From: Flavobacterium selenitireducens
GTDB lineage: Bacteria > Bacteroidota > Bacteroidia > Flavobacteriales > Flavobacteriaceae
Reading direction: 5' to 3'
Length of the DNA: 64,000 nt
NCBI RefSeq assembly: GCF_014748335.1
Contig: NZ_JAAVIY010000008.1
Span: forward strand, 62,001-126,000
Position 1 is the stretch's first letter; the number at the start of each line of letters is the position of its first letter. A program made the translations under genes and the position numbers. This document shows positions 36,983 to 46,623 of this stretch, in pieces. The notes below the pieces were generated by a model, which was given only the letters and a program-made list of their open reading frames with translations, made no database searches and was not told where the DNA came from.

Positions 36983-38386
36983 ATGAAGAAATTCGTTGCA
37001 TTCACAGCATTTTTCGCTCTTTTGGCCAGCTGCGGTTCGAATAACGGCAAAGGTGAGCTTGTAGGAGTGAAAGGGAAGAAGTGGCATCCGGAGAAACCTT
37101 ACGGAATGGTTTTGATTCCTGGAGGGTCATTCATCATGGGTAAATCAGATGATGATTTGGCGAATATTCAGGACGCGCCTACTAAAACGGTGACGGTTCG
37201 TTCGTTCTATATGGATGAAACTGAGATCACCAACAGCGAATATCGCCAGTTCGTCGAATGGGTAAAAGACTCTACGATCCGTGTTCGCTTGGCTATCCTT
37301 GCCGATGAAGTCGGTGGCGGAAGCACGGCCGGTGGCGGTGGCGGGAAGAGCAACGGAAAAGGCATCAGCGATTTTGCCTTTAACGATGTGAATCCTGAGA
37401 AAATGACGCCTTACGACAAGTATATGTACGAGAATTACTATAGTGTCGGTACGACTGATGATCCTTATGCGGGAAGACGTCTTAACAAAAAGGTAAAGTT
37501 GATCAACGATACGAGCAAGTATCCTGATGAATATTACACGGAAGTCATGGACAGTATGTATCTGCCCGTTGCGGAATCGTACAATGGTTTGCGTACGATT
37601 GATGTCAACAAGTTGCAGTTCCGTTACTCTTGGATGGACATCCAGGCTGCTGCCAAGGCTAAAGTCGGGAAACGCAGCCAGTTCATCAAGACTGAAAAGG
37701 TAAAGGTATATCCTGATACGACTGTGTGGATCAAGGATTTTGCTTACTCTTACAACGAGCCTATGCACAACGACTATTTCTGGCACCAGGCGTATAGCCA
37801 ATATCCGGTTGTAGGTGTTACCTGGAAACAGGCCAAGGCATTCTGCGCATGGAGAACTTTGAACAAAAACGCTTACATCAAGACGAAAAAAGGCAGGGAT
37901 TTGATCAACTCGTTCCGTTTGCCGACGGAAGCGGAGTGGGAATATTCTGCCAGAGGTGGTCTTGAATCAGGAAGCTACCCTTGGGGCGGCCCTTATACGA
38001 AAAACGACCGCGGATGTTATTTGGCTAACTTTAAGCCGAACCGTGGGGATTACGCAGCTGACCAGGCATTGTATACCGTCGAGGCTAAATCTTACGAGCC
38101 GAACGGATTCAATCTTTACAACATGGCCGGTAACGTAGCTGAGTGGACGGATTCGTCTTACGATCCTGCTGCTTACGAATATGTTTCTACGATGAACCCT
38201 ACTGTCGGTGACTTGGGTAATATGCGTAAAGTGGTCCGTGGAGGGTCTTGGAAGGATGTGGCCTATTTCCTTCAGAATTCTACCCGTGACTTTGAATATG
38301 CTGACACTGCAAGAAGTTATATCGGCTTCCGTACAGTTCAGGATTACATGGGCTTGCAAGTAACCGGCAAAGCTCCAAAAAGATAA
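36983..38386 (+). CDS. gldK: Gliding motility / type IX secretion lipoprotein GldK
   Basis: The 467-residue outer-membrane lipoprotein forms the periplasmic ring of the type IX secretion system with GldN. The signal peptide ends in LLASCGSNN (lipid Cys17). The body is an FGE-sulfatase (formylglycine-generating enzyme-like) fold: MVLIPGGSFIMG, YMDETEITNSEYRQF, FRLPTEAEWEYSARGG, AGNVAEWTDSSY and SYIGFRTVQ. It opens the gldK-gldL-gldM-gldN block. Codon choice is richer in GCT, GGT and CGT than in flanking genes. Confidence 0.96.
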   Translation: MKKFVAFTAFFALLASCGSNNGKGELVGVKGKKWHPEKPYGMVLIPGGSFIMGKSDDDLANIQDAPTKTVTVRSFYMDETEITNSEYRQFVEWVKDSTIRVRLAILADEVGGGSTAGGGGGKSNGKGISDFAFNDVNPEKMTPYDKYMYENYYSVGTTDDPYAGRRLNKKVKLINDTSKYPDEYYTEVMDSMYLPVAESYNGLRTIDVNKLQFRYSWMDIQAAAKAKVGKRSQFIKTEKVKVYPDTTVWIKDFAYSYNEPMHNDYFWHQAYSQYPVVGVTWKQAKAFCAWRTLNKNAYIKTKKGRDLINSFRLPTEAEWEYSARGGLESGSYPWGGPYTKNDRGCYLANFKPNRGDYAADQALYTVEAKSYEPNGFNLYNMAGNVAEWTDSSYDPAAYEYVSTMNPTVGDLGNMRKVVRGGSWKDVAYFLQNSTRDFEYADTARSYIGFRTVQDYMGLQVTGKAPKR

Positions 38387-38446
38387 GAACCTTAATTATT
38401 AACCACTATTATTTTAAATTAACTTAACTAACTAAAAATTATTATT

Positions 38447-39079
38447 ATGGCATTATTGAGTCCTAAAGTAATGAATTTCTGCTACGGTATGGGAGCGGCT
38501 GTTGTAATCATCGGAGCACTTTTCAAGCTTATGCACTGGCCTTTTGCGAGCGCGATGTTGATCATCGGTCTTGGAACTGAGGCGTTGATTTTCGGTCTGT
38601 CTGCATTCGATCCTGTTGCTAAAGAGCTTGACTGGTCTTTGGTATATCCGGAATTGGCTGGAGGAGAAGCTAAAGCTAGAGACAAAAAAGCTGAAAACCC
38701 GGCTGAAGCACAAGGTTTGCTTTCCCAAAAGTTGGACAACTTGCTTAAAGAGGCTAAAATCGATGGCGAGCTTATGGCTAGCTTGGGCAACAGCATCAAA
38801 AATTTCGAATCTGCCGCTAAAGGAATTTCCCCTACAGTTGATGCAATCTCTTCACAAAAGAAATACAGCGAGGAGCTTACTATGGCTGCCGCACAACTTG
38901 AGTCGTTGAACAGCTTGTACAAAGTACAGTTGGAAAGCGCTTCACGTAACGCTCAAATCAACCAGGAAGTTGCTGAAAACAACCTTAAACTTAAAGATCA
39001 AATGCAATCGCTTACTTCGAACTTGTCTTCATTGAACAATGTTTACGGAGGAATGTTGTCTGCAATGGGAAGAAACTAA
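38447..39079 (+). CDS. gldL: T9SS inner-membrane motor protein GldL
   Basis: The 210-residue protein has two transmembrane helices near the N-terminus (about residues 10-30 and 35-53, MGAAVVIIGALFKLMHWPFASAML) with the conserved polar residues between and in the helices, then a long cytoplasmic helical domain. GldL and GldM form the proton-driven motor of type IX secretion and gliding. The gene follows gldK by 60 bases, a short AT-rich gap. Codon use suggests high expression. Confidence 0.96.
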   Translation: MALLSPKVMNFCYGMGAAVVIIGALFKLMHWPFASAMLIIGLGTEALIFGLSAFDPVAKELDWSLVYPELAGGEAKARDKKAENPAEAQGLLSQKLDNLLKEAKIDGELMASLGNSIKNFESAAKGISPTVDAISSQKKYSEELTMAAAQLESLNSLYKVQLESASRNAQINQEVAENNLKLKDQMQSLTSNLSSLNNVYGGMLSAMGRN

Positions 39080-39121
39080 TTCCTGATCATTTTTTTAATT
39101 TTAACTAGCTAATACAAAAAA

Positions 39122-40663
39122 ATGGCAGGAGGAAAATTAACCCCTAGACAGAAGATGATTAACCTGATGTATTTGGTTTTCATCGCGATGTTGGCATTGA
39201 ATATGTCAAAAGAAGTTCTATCGGCCTTTGGTTTGATGAACGAACAATTTGAGTCGTCTAACGTTGACGCTTCCAAAACGAATGATCAAATGCATTTGGC
39301 GATAACGGCTAAGGCTGCTGAAAGTCCGACGTTTGCTGCTGCAAAACAAGTTTCAGATAAAGCGAAAGCTATTTCGTCTCAATTCTATGCCTACATCGAA
39401 ACGTTGAAAGGCGATATCACGAAAGACATTGAAAAAGAAGAAAGTGGGAAACTTCCTTACGAAGCAATGGATAAGGGTGATAAGATCGATGAAAATTGGT
39501 TTGAAGGCGACGGTTATTCTCCGAAAGGGAAAGAAATCGTAGCTGCAATCGAGAAGTATAAAGCTGATATGAAAGCGGCTTTGGGTAACGATGTGAAATA
39601 CAAAACTGTAGCTGCCGAGATCGACAACAAGTTTAGTACTGCAGATGTTAAAGATGGTGAAGGCGTAACCAAGAAGTATCTTGATTATCATTACAAAGGC
39701 TTTCCGTCGATTGCGTCATTGACAAAATTGTCAGCAATGCAAAACAATGTCAAAGTACTTGAAGCGAATATCTACAACATCGCCCTTGGAAAAGCGGCTC
39801 TTGAAGCTACTTCGATGAACAAGTACACCGCGATTGTGGTGCTTGATAAAAACGCGTATTTCCAAGGAGAGAAAGTTACGGGTAAAGTTGTTCTGGGTCG
39901 TTACGACTCTAACACGAAGCCGACATCTTTTGCTGGTCCTGGTAGAATCGACCCTGCAAGCGGTCAGGCGGTCATTGATATGACGGCTGGTGCTGTTGGT
40001 GAGCAGAAGATTGCTGGTAAGTTTACCTTCCTTGAAGATGGTAAGACTGTACCACTTCCTTTCGAAGGAAAATACGTGGTTGTTCCACGTCCTTCAGGAG
40101 CTAACATCTCTGCAGATAAGATGAACGTGGTTTACCGTGGTCTTCCTAACCCTATGACGATCTCTATCGCAGGTATTGCTGACAGCGATGTCAAGGCATC
40201 TGCTCCAGGTTTGTCAAGCTCAGGCAAAGGAAAATACAACCTGAATCCGGGTGGTGGAACTGAAGTTGTTGTCAGTGTGAACGGAAAGTTGCCTGATGGA
40301 AAATCTGTGACTGACAAAAAAGTGTTCCGTATCAAGAACATCCCTGGACCTCAAGGTGCGATCGGTGGTGTAATCGGAGACACAAAAGGAGCGAAATCCC
40401 GTCTTGAGGTTTCTCAGGTATCTGCGAAACTCGATGACTTCCTTTACGACTTGAACTTCCGCGTTACCCAGTTTACTTTTAAAGTTCCTGGACAGGCTGC
40501 GGTAGTTGTAAATGGTGATCGCGTTGACTCACGTTGTAAAGCGGCCTTGGCTCGTGCTACTCGTGGAGACGTCGTTACTATCTCTGATATTAAAACAGTA
40601 ATCGAGGGAGCTCCGAACATCACGACAAAGAAATGTTCACCTGTCCTTTACGAAATACAATAA
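39122..40663 (+). CDS. gldM: T9SS motor protein GldM
   Basis: The 513-residue protein starts with a single transmembrane helix (KMINLMYLVFIAMLALNMSKEVL) that packs inside the GldL ring. Four periplasmic beta-rich domains follow (D1-D4), reaching GldK and GldN at the outer membrane. Visible segments are AMQNNVKVLEANIYN, LDKNAYFQGEKVTGKVVLGRYD and KMNVVYRGLPNPMTISIAG. It lies 42 bases after gldL and 44 bases before gldN. Confidence 0.97.
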   Translation: MAGGKLTPRQKMINLMYLVFIAMLALNMSKEVLSAFGLMNEQFESSNVDASKTNDQMHLAITAKAAESPTFAAAKQVSDKAKAISSQFYAYIETLKGDITKDIEKEESGKLPYEAMDKGDKIDENWFEGDGYSPKGKEIVAAIEKYKADMKAALGNDVKYKTVAAEIDNKFSTADVKDGEGVTKKYLDYHYKGFPSIASLTKLSAMQNNVKVLEANIYNIALGKAALEATSMNKYTAIVVLDKNAYFQGEKVTGKVVLGRYDSNTKPTSFAGPGRIDPASGQAVIDMTAGAVGEQKIAGKFTFLEDGKTVPLPFEGKYVVVPRPSGANISADKMNVVYRGLPNPMTISIAGIADSDVKASAPGLSSSGKGKYNLNPGGGTEVVVSVNGKLPDGKSVTDKKVFRIKNIPGPQGAIGGVIGDTKGAKSRLEVSQVSAKLDDFLYDLNFRVTQFTFKVPGQAAVVVNGDRVDSRCKAALARATRGDVVTISDIKTVIEGAPNITTKKCSPVLYEIQ

Positions 40664-40707
40664 GAATTTAAGTTATTCGTTAACCTACATAACTTAACAG
40701 TTAAAAC

Positions 40708-41694
40708 ATGAAACTTAGAAACCTTATAGTAATAGTGTGTGCAGCGGCTGCAAGCCAATCGTTTGCGCAGTCCAATTTGCTCAATGCGAAGACTCCGGAC
40801 GAAATCGGCAAAAAGACGCCTGCACAGATGATTTCCGATAATGACAAACCATTGCCATACGGATATGTGCACGATCGCGACGTACTGATGGGAAAAACGG
40901 TCTGGGAATACGTCGATCTCGATCAGCGTGTGAACTTTCCGATGTATTATCCGGTCGACACGGCCAACATCGGTAAAGACAGACGTTCTTTGTTCAATGT
41001 TTTGTTGGCGAATATCCAAAGCGGTAGGATTACCGAAGTCTATGCAGACGAGTATTTCAACACCAAAAAGACGTTGAAAGACATGGAATCCGTTTTCACA
41101 TACATCGACACTCTTGATTCAGGACGTGACGAATTGAACAACAACCGCGATCTTTATTTTCCACGCGAAACGAAAGCGGTGGTAAAAAAAGATAAGAAAG
41201 GACGCGTCATTTCGTCTACTCCAGGTGGAACTGTTCCTGCCCAAAGGCAATTGGATCCGCAGTACATCAACAAAACCGAGTTGACACCTCAAGATGTCAA
41301 AGGATATAAGATCAAAGGATATTGGTATTTCGACAAGCGTCAAGGCGAGATGAAATATCGAATGTTGGCGATCTGTCCTACGGCTATCGAGGCACGTGAC
41401 ATCGGAAAGGAAAAGGCTGAGCCAATCGAGCTTTTCTGGGTGTATTTCCCTTCGATTCGCGAAGTATTGCACGAGCACAAAGCATTCAACGAGCGCAACT
41501 CGGCCATGCCAATTTCGTTTGACCACTTGTTGAACTCCCGCCGTTTCAGCGGAGAAATCTACAAAGAAGAAAACGTTTACGGTGACCGCCAAATTGCAGA
41601 CTATATGAAGGACAACGCTCAAATGCAACTTTTGGAGTCGGAGCGCATCAAAGACAAGATCCGCGATTTCGAACAAGATATGTGGAATTACTAA
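40708..41694 (+). CDS. gldN: T9SS ring protein GldN
   Basis: The 328-residue periplasmic protein (signal ending AAASQSFAQ) partners GldK in the ring under the outer membrane. The family body is visible: VLMGKTVWEYVDLDQRVNFPMYYP, GRITEVYADEYFNTKKTL, YWYFDKRQGEMKYRMLAICP and LFWVYFPSIREVLHEHKAFNERNSAMPISFDHLLNSRRF. It closes the operon and is followed by a strong terminator. Confidence 0.96.
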   Translation: MKLRNLIVIVCAAAASQSFAQSNLLNAKTPDEIGKKTPAQMISDNDKPLPYGYVHDRDVLMGKTVWEYVDLDQRVNFPMYYPVDTANIGKDRRSLFNVLLANIQSGRITEVYADEYFNTKKTLKDMESVFTYIDTLDSGRDELNNNRDLYFPRETKAVVKKDKKGRVISSTPGGTVPAQRQLDPQYINKTELTPQDVKGYKIKGYWYFDKRQGEMKYRMLAICPTAIEARDIGKEKAEPIELFWVYFPSIREVLHEHKAFNERNSAMPISFDHLLNSRRFSGEIYKEENVYGDRQIADYMKDNAQMQLLESERIKDKIRDFEQDMWNY

Positions 41695-41711
41695 AATCCT
41701 CGAATCAATAG

Positions 41712-41737
41712 AAACCCTCGCTTTTCGTGAGGGTTTT
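41712..41737 (+). terminator. Terminator of gldKLMN
   Basis: The hairpin with AAACCCTCGC and GTGAGGGTTT arms, followed by seven T residues, lies 17 bases after the gldN stop. Confidence 0.88.
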
Positions 41738-41802
41738 TTTATTTTGGGCGTGCCGGCGGCGAAAACTATCTGGTGTAATGCGGAATACGCAATCGCCGCC
41801 GT

Positions 41803-41930
41803 CGGGCTGTCCGTTATAGTCCTCGCTGTGCAAGCGGTTTTTTTTGGATGTTTTGCGGGCTCCCTCCGGTCGCCCCAAAACCTCCAAAAACCAGCTTGCC
41901 CATCTGCGGGCTGCCACTTCCATCCCTCAC
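41803..41930. repeat. Framed-hairpin repeat, copy 1
   Basis: A conserved left flank (41803-41826, GGCTGTCCGTTATAGTCCTC) is followed by an imperfect stem (41836-41858 with 41871-41892), a loop CTCCCTCCGGTCG and a conserved right flank (41904-41925, CTGCGGGCT-x-CTTCCATCC). The same frame with a quite different stem sequence occurs at 52578-52710. It lies between the gldKLMN terminator and the FAD gene and encodes nothing that I can see. Confidence 0.65.
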
Positions 41931-41952
41931 GCACAATCCGTACTTTTACACC

Positions 41953-42996
41953 ATGACAGATTATATCATCGTTGGTGCCGGGCTCGCCGGGCTTGCTTTC
42001 GCACAAACCGCGTTAAAGCATGACAAGTCCATTGTCGTTTTTGAAAACGATTCCCAGCATTCGTCCCAAACGGCCGCCGGAGTTTACAATCCGGTTATCC
42101 TAAAGCGCTTCAGTAGCTTGCAGGATGCGCAGCAACAACTTGATTCGGTAAGGGAGTTTTATACCGACATAGCATCGCGTATCGGCAAAAAGTACAATAT
42201 CGATATGCCGATATTACGCCGTTTTGCATCTGTCGAAGAGCAAAACAATTGGTTCATCGCATCCGAGAAAGATGGGCTTTCTCCATTTCTATCCACCAAG
42301 CTCGTCCGCGACAAATTCCCGGGAATTGATTCGCCATTCGACTTCGGGCTTGTCCAACAAACCGGATTCGTCGACACACAGGCGTTCCTGGCCGATTTCA
42401 GGCAATTTCTAAAGGCATGCGGGTTTTATCGCGAACAAAGTTTCGACTATTCGAGATTGGATCAGAAAGACGGTTTTGTGCAATTTGGAGATGTTCAAGC
42501 CAGGCACGTTGTCTTTTGCGAAGGCTTCGGAATTAAGTCCAATCCATATTTCAACTATTTGCCGCTCGAAGGAACGAAAGGCGAGGTTATCGTGATCAAG
42601 GCCGCTTTGGACATTGAGGCGATCGTAAAAGGAGGCGTTTTCATACTGCCCATTGGAGGCGGCACGTACAAAGTCGGCGCGACCTACGAATGGCATGACA
42701 AAACTGAAATCCCTTCTGAATCCGGCAAGCAGGAGTTGATTGAGAAACTAAAGGAAATCGTCAGTGTAGATTTTGAAATCATCGACCACAGGGCCGGAAT
42801 CCGCCCGACGGTAAAAGATCGCAAACCAATGGTCGGAACACATCCGACTTATCCAAATCTCCATATCCTCAACGGACTTGGAACGCGAGGCGTCATGCTT
42901 GGCCCGACAATGGCGAAACTGCTCTATGAGAACATCGAAAACGGAGCGCAGATTCCGTCAAATGTGAACATCACGCGTTTTCCTCGTATCGCTTGA
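41953..42996 (+). CDS. FAD-dependent oxidoreductase, DAO family
   Basis: The 347-residue flavoprotein has an N-terminal dinucleotide-binding motif (DYIIVGAGLAGLAFAQ) and a C-terminal DAO-type FAD contact (GIRPTVKDRKPMVGTHP, then GLGTRGVMLGPTMAKLL). This is the D-amino-acid oxidase / glycine oxidase / MnmC-C superfamily. The substrate is not evident from sequence. The family start is the ATG at 41953, and the 35 codons of open frame upstream overlap the repeat element. The 3' end overlaps the convergent DUF983 gene by 26 bases. Confidence 0.86.
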   Translation: MTDYIIVGAGLAGLAFAQTALKHDKSIVVFENDSQHSSQTAAGVYNPVILKRFSSLQDAQQQLDSVREFYTDIASRIGKKYNIDMPILRRFASVEEQNNWFIASEKDGLSPFLSTKLVRDKFPGIDSPFDFGLVQQTGFVDTQAFLADFRQFLKACGFYREQSFDYSRLDQKDGFVQFGDVQARHVVFCEGFGIKSNPYFNYLPLEGTKGEVIVIKAALDIEAIVKGGVFILPIGGGTYKVGATYEWHDKTEIPSESGKQELIEKLKEIVSVDFEIIDHRAGIRPTVKDRKPMVGTHPTYPNLHILNGLGTRGVMLGPTMAKLLYENIENGAQIPSNVNITRFPRIA

Positions 42997-43366
42997 CGGC
43001 ATTTGCGTCGTAGTTGACGAAAAGGTTGATGTAAATTGCGCGGGAAACCCTTGTTATGACCGGCATCAGTGCAAACAGCAAGAAGAAAATCCAACCGAAA
43101 GCCGTAAGCAAACCGGCGCCAAGTGCATATGCGATCCCAAAAATCACCATTCCCAGGAATACGGCCAAACCGTAACTGACGTACATCGCCCCAAAAAAGA
43201 AGGAAGTTTCCATTTTGTATACGAATCCGCATTTGCGACACCTCGTGTGCATTTTCAGGTTTTGCCCGATATTGTACGGGTTCGGATTCACGAACATTTT
43301 GTCGCTGTTGCATTTCGGACAAGTTCCTGTTAAAATGCTATAGAGTTTGCTACCTTTTTTTAACAT
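42971..43366 (-). CDS. DUF983 membrane protein
   Basis: The 131-residue DUF983 protein has an N-terminal zinc-ribbon-like pair (GTCPKCNSDK and TRCRKCGFVYKMETSFFFGAMYVSYG), then two to three transmembrane helices (LAVFLGMVIFGIAYALG, FFLLFALMPVITRV). It is common in Bacteroidota and of unknown function, often proposed to act at the membrane in metal or cofactor handling. The start is the ATG at 43366, not the far upstream frame. It is divergent from the ABC-F gene. Confidence 0.85.
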   Translation of the reverse strand: MLKKGSKLYSILTGTCPKCNSDKMFVNPNPYNIGQNLKMHTRCRKCGFVYKMETSFFFGAMYVSYGLAVFLGMVIFGIAYALGAGLLTAFGWIFFLLFALMPVITRVSRAIYINLFVNYDANAVKRYEENA

Positions 43367-43448
43367 TTGCAAAAATTTTCGCGGGAGCATTCCGAACTCG
43401 CGATTCACTGCAAAATTACGGATTCGGTTCCGTAAAAAATCGCACAAA

Positions 43449-45347
43449 ATGCTCAATATCCACAATCTCTCGGTGTCGTTCGGCGGCACGTATCTGTTTG
43501 AAGAAGTAACGTTCCGTCTCGGGGCCGGCGACCGCGTAGGTCTCGTCGGTAAAAATGGTGCAGGAAAATCGACCATGCTAAAGATTTTGGCAAGGGATTT
43601 CGCACCGGATTCTGGCGTGATCGCCACCGAAAAGGAAGTCAGCATCGGGTTTTTGCGTCAGGACATCGACTTCGAACAGGGCCGAACCGTTCTTGAAGAG
43701 GCATATCAGGCGTTTGAGGAGATCCAGGACGTGGAGCGAAAGCTAGAAAAAATCAACCACGATCTGGCGACGCGAACCGATTACGAATCGGACGGTTACT
43801 CCAAACTCATCGAAGACTTGTCGGACTTTACGCATCGGTACGAATTGCTCGGCGGGTACGACTACATCGGGAATACCGAAAAAATCCTGCTTGGGCTTGG
43901 TTTTAAACGAGAGGAATTCAACAATCAAACCGACACGTTTTCCGGCGGATGGAGAATGCGTATCGAACTCGCCAAACTGCTCCTTCAAAACAACGATATT
44001 TTGCTCCTCGATGAGCCGACGAACCACCTCGACATCGAGTCCATCATTTGGCTCGAAAGTTTTCTAAGGACGTTTCCCGGCGTCGTCGTCATTGTTTCCC
44101 ACGATAAAATGTTCCTCGATAACGTGACGAATCGCACCATCGAAATATCATTGGGAAAGGCTTATGATTTCGCAAAGCCGTATTCACAATATCTCGAACT
44201 TCGGCAGGAAATACGGGAAAAGCAATTAGCTACCCAAAAGAATCAGCAAAAGAAGATCGAAGAGACCGAAAAACTCATCGAGAAATTTCGCGCGAAGGCT
44301 TCAAAGGCATCGATGGCGCAGTCGCTCATCAAGAAATTGGACAAAGTCGAACGCATAGAAGTTGACGAGGAGGATACCTCGGTCATGAATATTTCCTTTC
44401 CGGTGTCCAAAACGCCCGGACGCGTCGTAATCGAGGCGGAAAACGTCACAAAGGATTACGGCGATAAGAATATCTTCAGGGACGTTTCGTTACTTGTTGA
44501 GCGCGGTTCCAAAATGGCGTTCGTCGGCCAGAACGGGCAAGGGAAATCGACGTTCATAAAAGCAATCGTGAACGATATCGACTACACGGGAACGATCAAG
44601 CTCGGACACAACGTTGAACTGGGTTACTTCGCCCAGAACCAGGCCGAGTATCTCGATGGGGAAATTACGCTTCTCGAAACCATGACCAATGCCGCCACCG
44701 ACTCCAATCGATCGAAAGTGCGCGACATGCTTGGCGCATTCCTGTTTCGTGGGGACGATGTCGAGAAAAAAGTCAAAGTGCTTTCGGGAGGCGAGCGAAA
44801 CCGCCTTGCGTTGTGTAAACTGTTGCTGCAGCCTATCAACGTCTTGCTCATGGACGAACCGACGAATCACCTCGACATCAAATCCAAGAATGTTTTGAAG
44901 GCTGCTTTGCAAAAATACGAAGGCACATTATTGCTGGTTTCCCACGACCGTGACTTTTTGCAAGGGTTATCGAATGTCGTTTACGAGTTCCGCGACCATA
45001 AGATCAAGGAATATCTGGGCGACATCAATTTCTTCCTCGAACAGCGCAATGTCGAAAATATGCGTGAGGTCGAAAAAAGGGATGTTGCCAAAAAAGAGGC
45101 GAAAGAGGCTCCGAAATCGTCCGAAGACCAAAAGAAAAGCAAACAGTTGCAGAACAAGCTTTCAAAAGTGGAAAGCCAGATACAACAGCTCGAAGAAGAT
45201 ATCCGAAAAGATGACAAGGCATTGGAATCCAACTATGACAAGCACATTGAAGATGCCAATTTTTTCGTAGCCTACAACCGCAAAAAAGAAGAATTGGAGA
45301 AATTAATGGCAAATTGGGAGCAGATACAGGAAGAGTTGGAGGCTTGA
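43449..45347 (+). CDS. ABC-F family ATP-binding protein
   Basis: The 632-residue soluble ABC-F protein has two nucleotide-binding domains and no membrane segment. Domain 1 has Walker A GKNGAGKST (Lys40), signature SGGWRMRIELAKLL and DEPTNHLD. Domain 2 has GQNGQGKST, LSGGERNRLALCKLL and DEPTNHLD. A charged linker joins the domains, and a C-terminal coiled coil of about 80 residues follows (QKKSKQLQNKLSKVESQIQ). Such proteins act on the ribosome (EttA/Uup type). Linker length and the C-terminal coil look closest to Uup/YdiF types. Antibiotic-resistance activity cannot be claimed. Confidence 0.93.
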   Translation: MLNIHNLSVSFGGTYLFEEVTFRLGAGDRVGLVGKNGAGKSTMLKILARDFAPDSGVIATEKEVSIGFLRQDIDFEQGRTVLEEAYQAFEEIQDVERKLEKINHDLATRTDYESDGYSKLIEDLSDFTHRYELLGGYDYIGNTEKILLGLGFKREEFNNQTDTFSGGWRMRIELAKLLLQNNDILLLDEPTNHLDIESIIWLESFLRTFPGVVVIVSHDKMFLDNVTNRTIEISLGKAYDFAKPYSQYLELRQEIREKQLATQKNQQKKIEETEKLIEKFRAKASKASMAQSLIKKLDKVERIEVDEEDTSVMNISFPVSKTPGRVVIEAENVTKDYGDKNIFRDVSLLVERGSKMAFVGQNGQGKSTFIKAIVNDIDYTGTIKLGHNVELGYFAQNQAEYLDGEITLLETMTNAATDSNRSKVRDMLGAFLFRGDDVEKKVKVLSGGERNRLALCKLLLQPINVLLMDEPTNHLDIKSKNVLKAALQKYEGTLLLVSHDRDFLQGLSNVVYEFRDHKIKEYLGDINFFLEQRNVENMREVEKRDVAKKEAKEAPKSSEDQKKSKQLQNKLSKVESQIQQLEEDIRKDDKALESNYDKHIEDANFFVAYNRKKEELEKLMANWEQIQEELEA

Positions 45348-45441
45348 CGATCGTACAACCATTAGTTTTGGCGGCAATTTTTTTGAAGTTTTGGCGAAAG
45401 CTTGGTGATACCGAAACTTATAAATTGCGATTGGCGATCGG

Positions 45442-45474
45442 AGACCTAACAGATTTTTAAAATCTGTTAGGTCT
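45442..45474. repeat. Perfect 16-bp palindrome, possible terminator
   Basis: Arms AGACCTAACAGATTTT and AAAATCTGTTAGGTCT are exact complements around one central T. The element lies between the convergent ABC-F and App1 genes in a gap of 194 bases. Palindromes of this AACAGATTTT type recur in Flavobacterium genomes as I remember them. It could terminate both genes. Confidence 0.6.
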
Positions 45475-45541
45475 GGCAAAGTTCGGCAACATTTTTTTCG
45501 CGCACTTACAGTTTTTATTCCTTTTTTGTTAAAGTATTCTC

Positions 45542-46510
45542 TCACGAAATGAGCCCGATTCTTTTGGAATGCGCGATCGCCTCCTCGCTATCGCGAAAAT
45601 AACAGCACGCCACATTCATCGCTTCCATATTCTTCACGGCGGCGTCGGCTTTCGGTTTTTTCTCTCTTCCCGTCTGGCGAATGTACACCGCCTTCACGGT
45701 AACGGGAAATATTTTGCAGATGGCCTCATACAGATAAGGGTCGTGTTGGGAATCGTCGCCCAACAGCGTGTATTGCAAATGCGGGTAGAATTCCAAAATG
45801 TGCTTGATTTTTTCAAACTTATGGTTGTGATCGCCCCTTCCTGTTATAAAGAAGTCCATCAGGCTCGTCTTGATATCCTTTAACAGCAAGACGGCGCGCG
45901 GCAGTTCGTGCAATTGCGTAAAATCGACGATGAAACGATAGAGGTTCCACTCGCTGCTCGATACGTAAAAAAAGGCGTTCTGTTCGTTCTTTTTGTTGCG
46001 TCCGGCCGTGCTCAGCGCCTGATAATGCGGTACGACGCCTTCGAAAACTTTTCTATCGTTGACGTTGCGGAACAGGAGGATGTACAACTTTTTGAATGCG
46101 TTCCTGGTGTGGGAAACTAAAAAGGTGTCGTCGATATCAGAGATAAAACCCAGGTTTCCTTCATGCGGCCGCACGAAACTGCTCTTGGTCACGATTTCTT
46201 CTCCTTCGTGTACGATACTCACACGGTAGTCCATCCAACCGTATTCGGTTTCTTTCTTTAACGGGATGGAAAATTTGAAATAACCGTCGTCAAGGGTCTT
46301 GGTATGGATTTTCTGGTCGTTCCAATGCAGATAGACGTCGGCGTTCTTTTGCGTTTTAATGCGAAACATCCGGATGACCCATTTTGCGTTGCGGAAGCGT
46401 TTTTTCTGAAAGTTGTATTCTTCTTTTGTTGTCGGACGAAAGACATGGCCCATTACGATGAGTTCTTCTTCGTTTGCATAACCTCGGTACAATTTCAAAA
46501 TCGGCTTCAT
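45542..46510 (-). CDS. App1 family phosphatidate phosphatase-like protein
   Basis: The 322-residue HAD-fold protein of the App1 family (DUF2183) shows the catalytic motif GFISDIDDTFLVSHT with nucleophile Asp125 and general acid Asp127. The later acid motif is TLLGDDSQHDPYLYEAI. Yeast App1 is a Mg-dependent phosphatidate phosphatase. In bacteria the substrate is unproven. No signal peptide is seen, so it should be cytosolic. It is divergent from a lipid kinase gene (46624), and that neighbour also suggests phospholipid turnover. Confidence 0.88.
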   Translation of the reverse strand: MKPILKLYRGYANEEELIVMGHVFRPTTKEEYNFQKKRFRNAKWVIRMFRIKTQKNADVYLHWNDQKIHTKTLDDGYFKFSIPLKKETEYGWMDYRVSIVHEGEEIVTKSSFVRPHEGNLGFISDIDDTFLVSHTRNAFKKLYILLFRNVNDRKVFEGVVPHYQALSTAGRNKKNEQNAFFYVSSSEWNLYRFIVDFTQLHELPRAVLLLKDIKTSLMDFFITGRGDHNHKFEKIKHILEFYPHLQYTLLGDDSQHDPYLYEAICKIFPVTVKAVYIRQTGREKKPKADAAVKNMEAMNVACCYFRDSEEAIAHSKRIGLIS

Positions 46511-46623
46511 GAAAATCTATAAATTTGGGTGGGAAACCGTGTTCATCCGACTCGAAATGTCGGGAAAGCGAATTCCTTGTTAAACCTTATTTCAAATTAC
46601 GAAAAATCACGCAATTTTAGGTT

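Noticed and set aside
45303..45545. 80-codon minus-strand frame between ABC-F and App1
   Set aside because: It spans the perfect palindrome and has no ribosome site or recognisable sequence.
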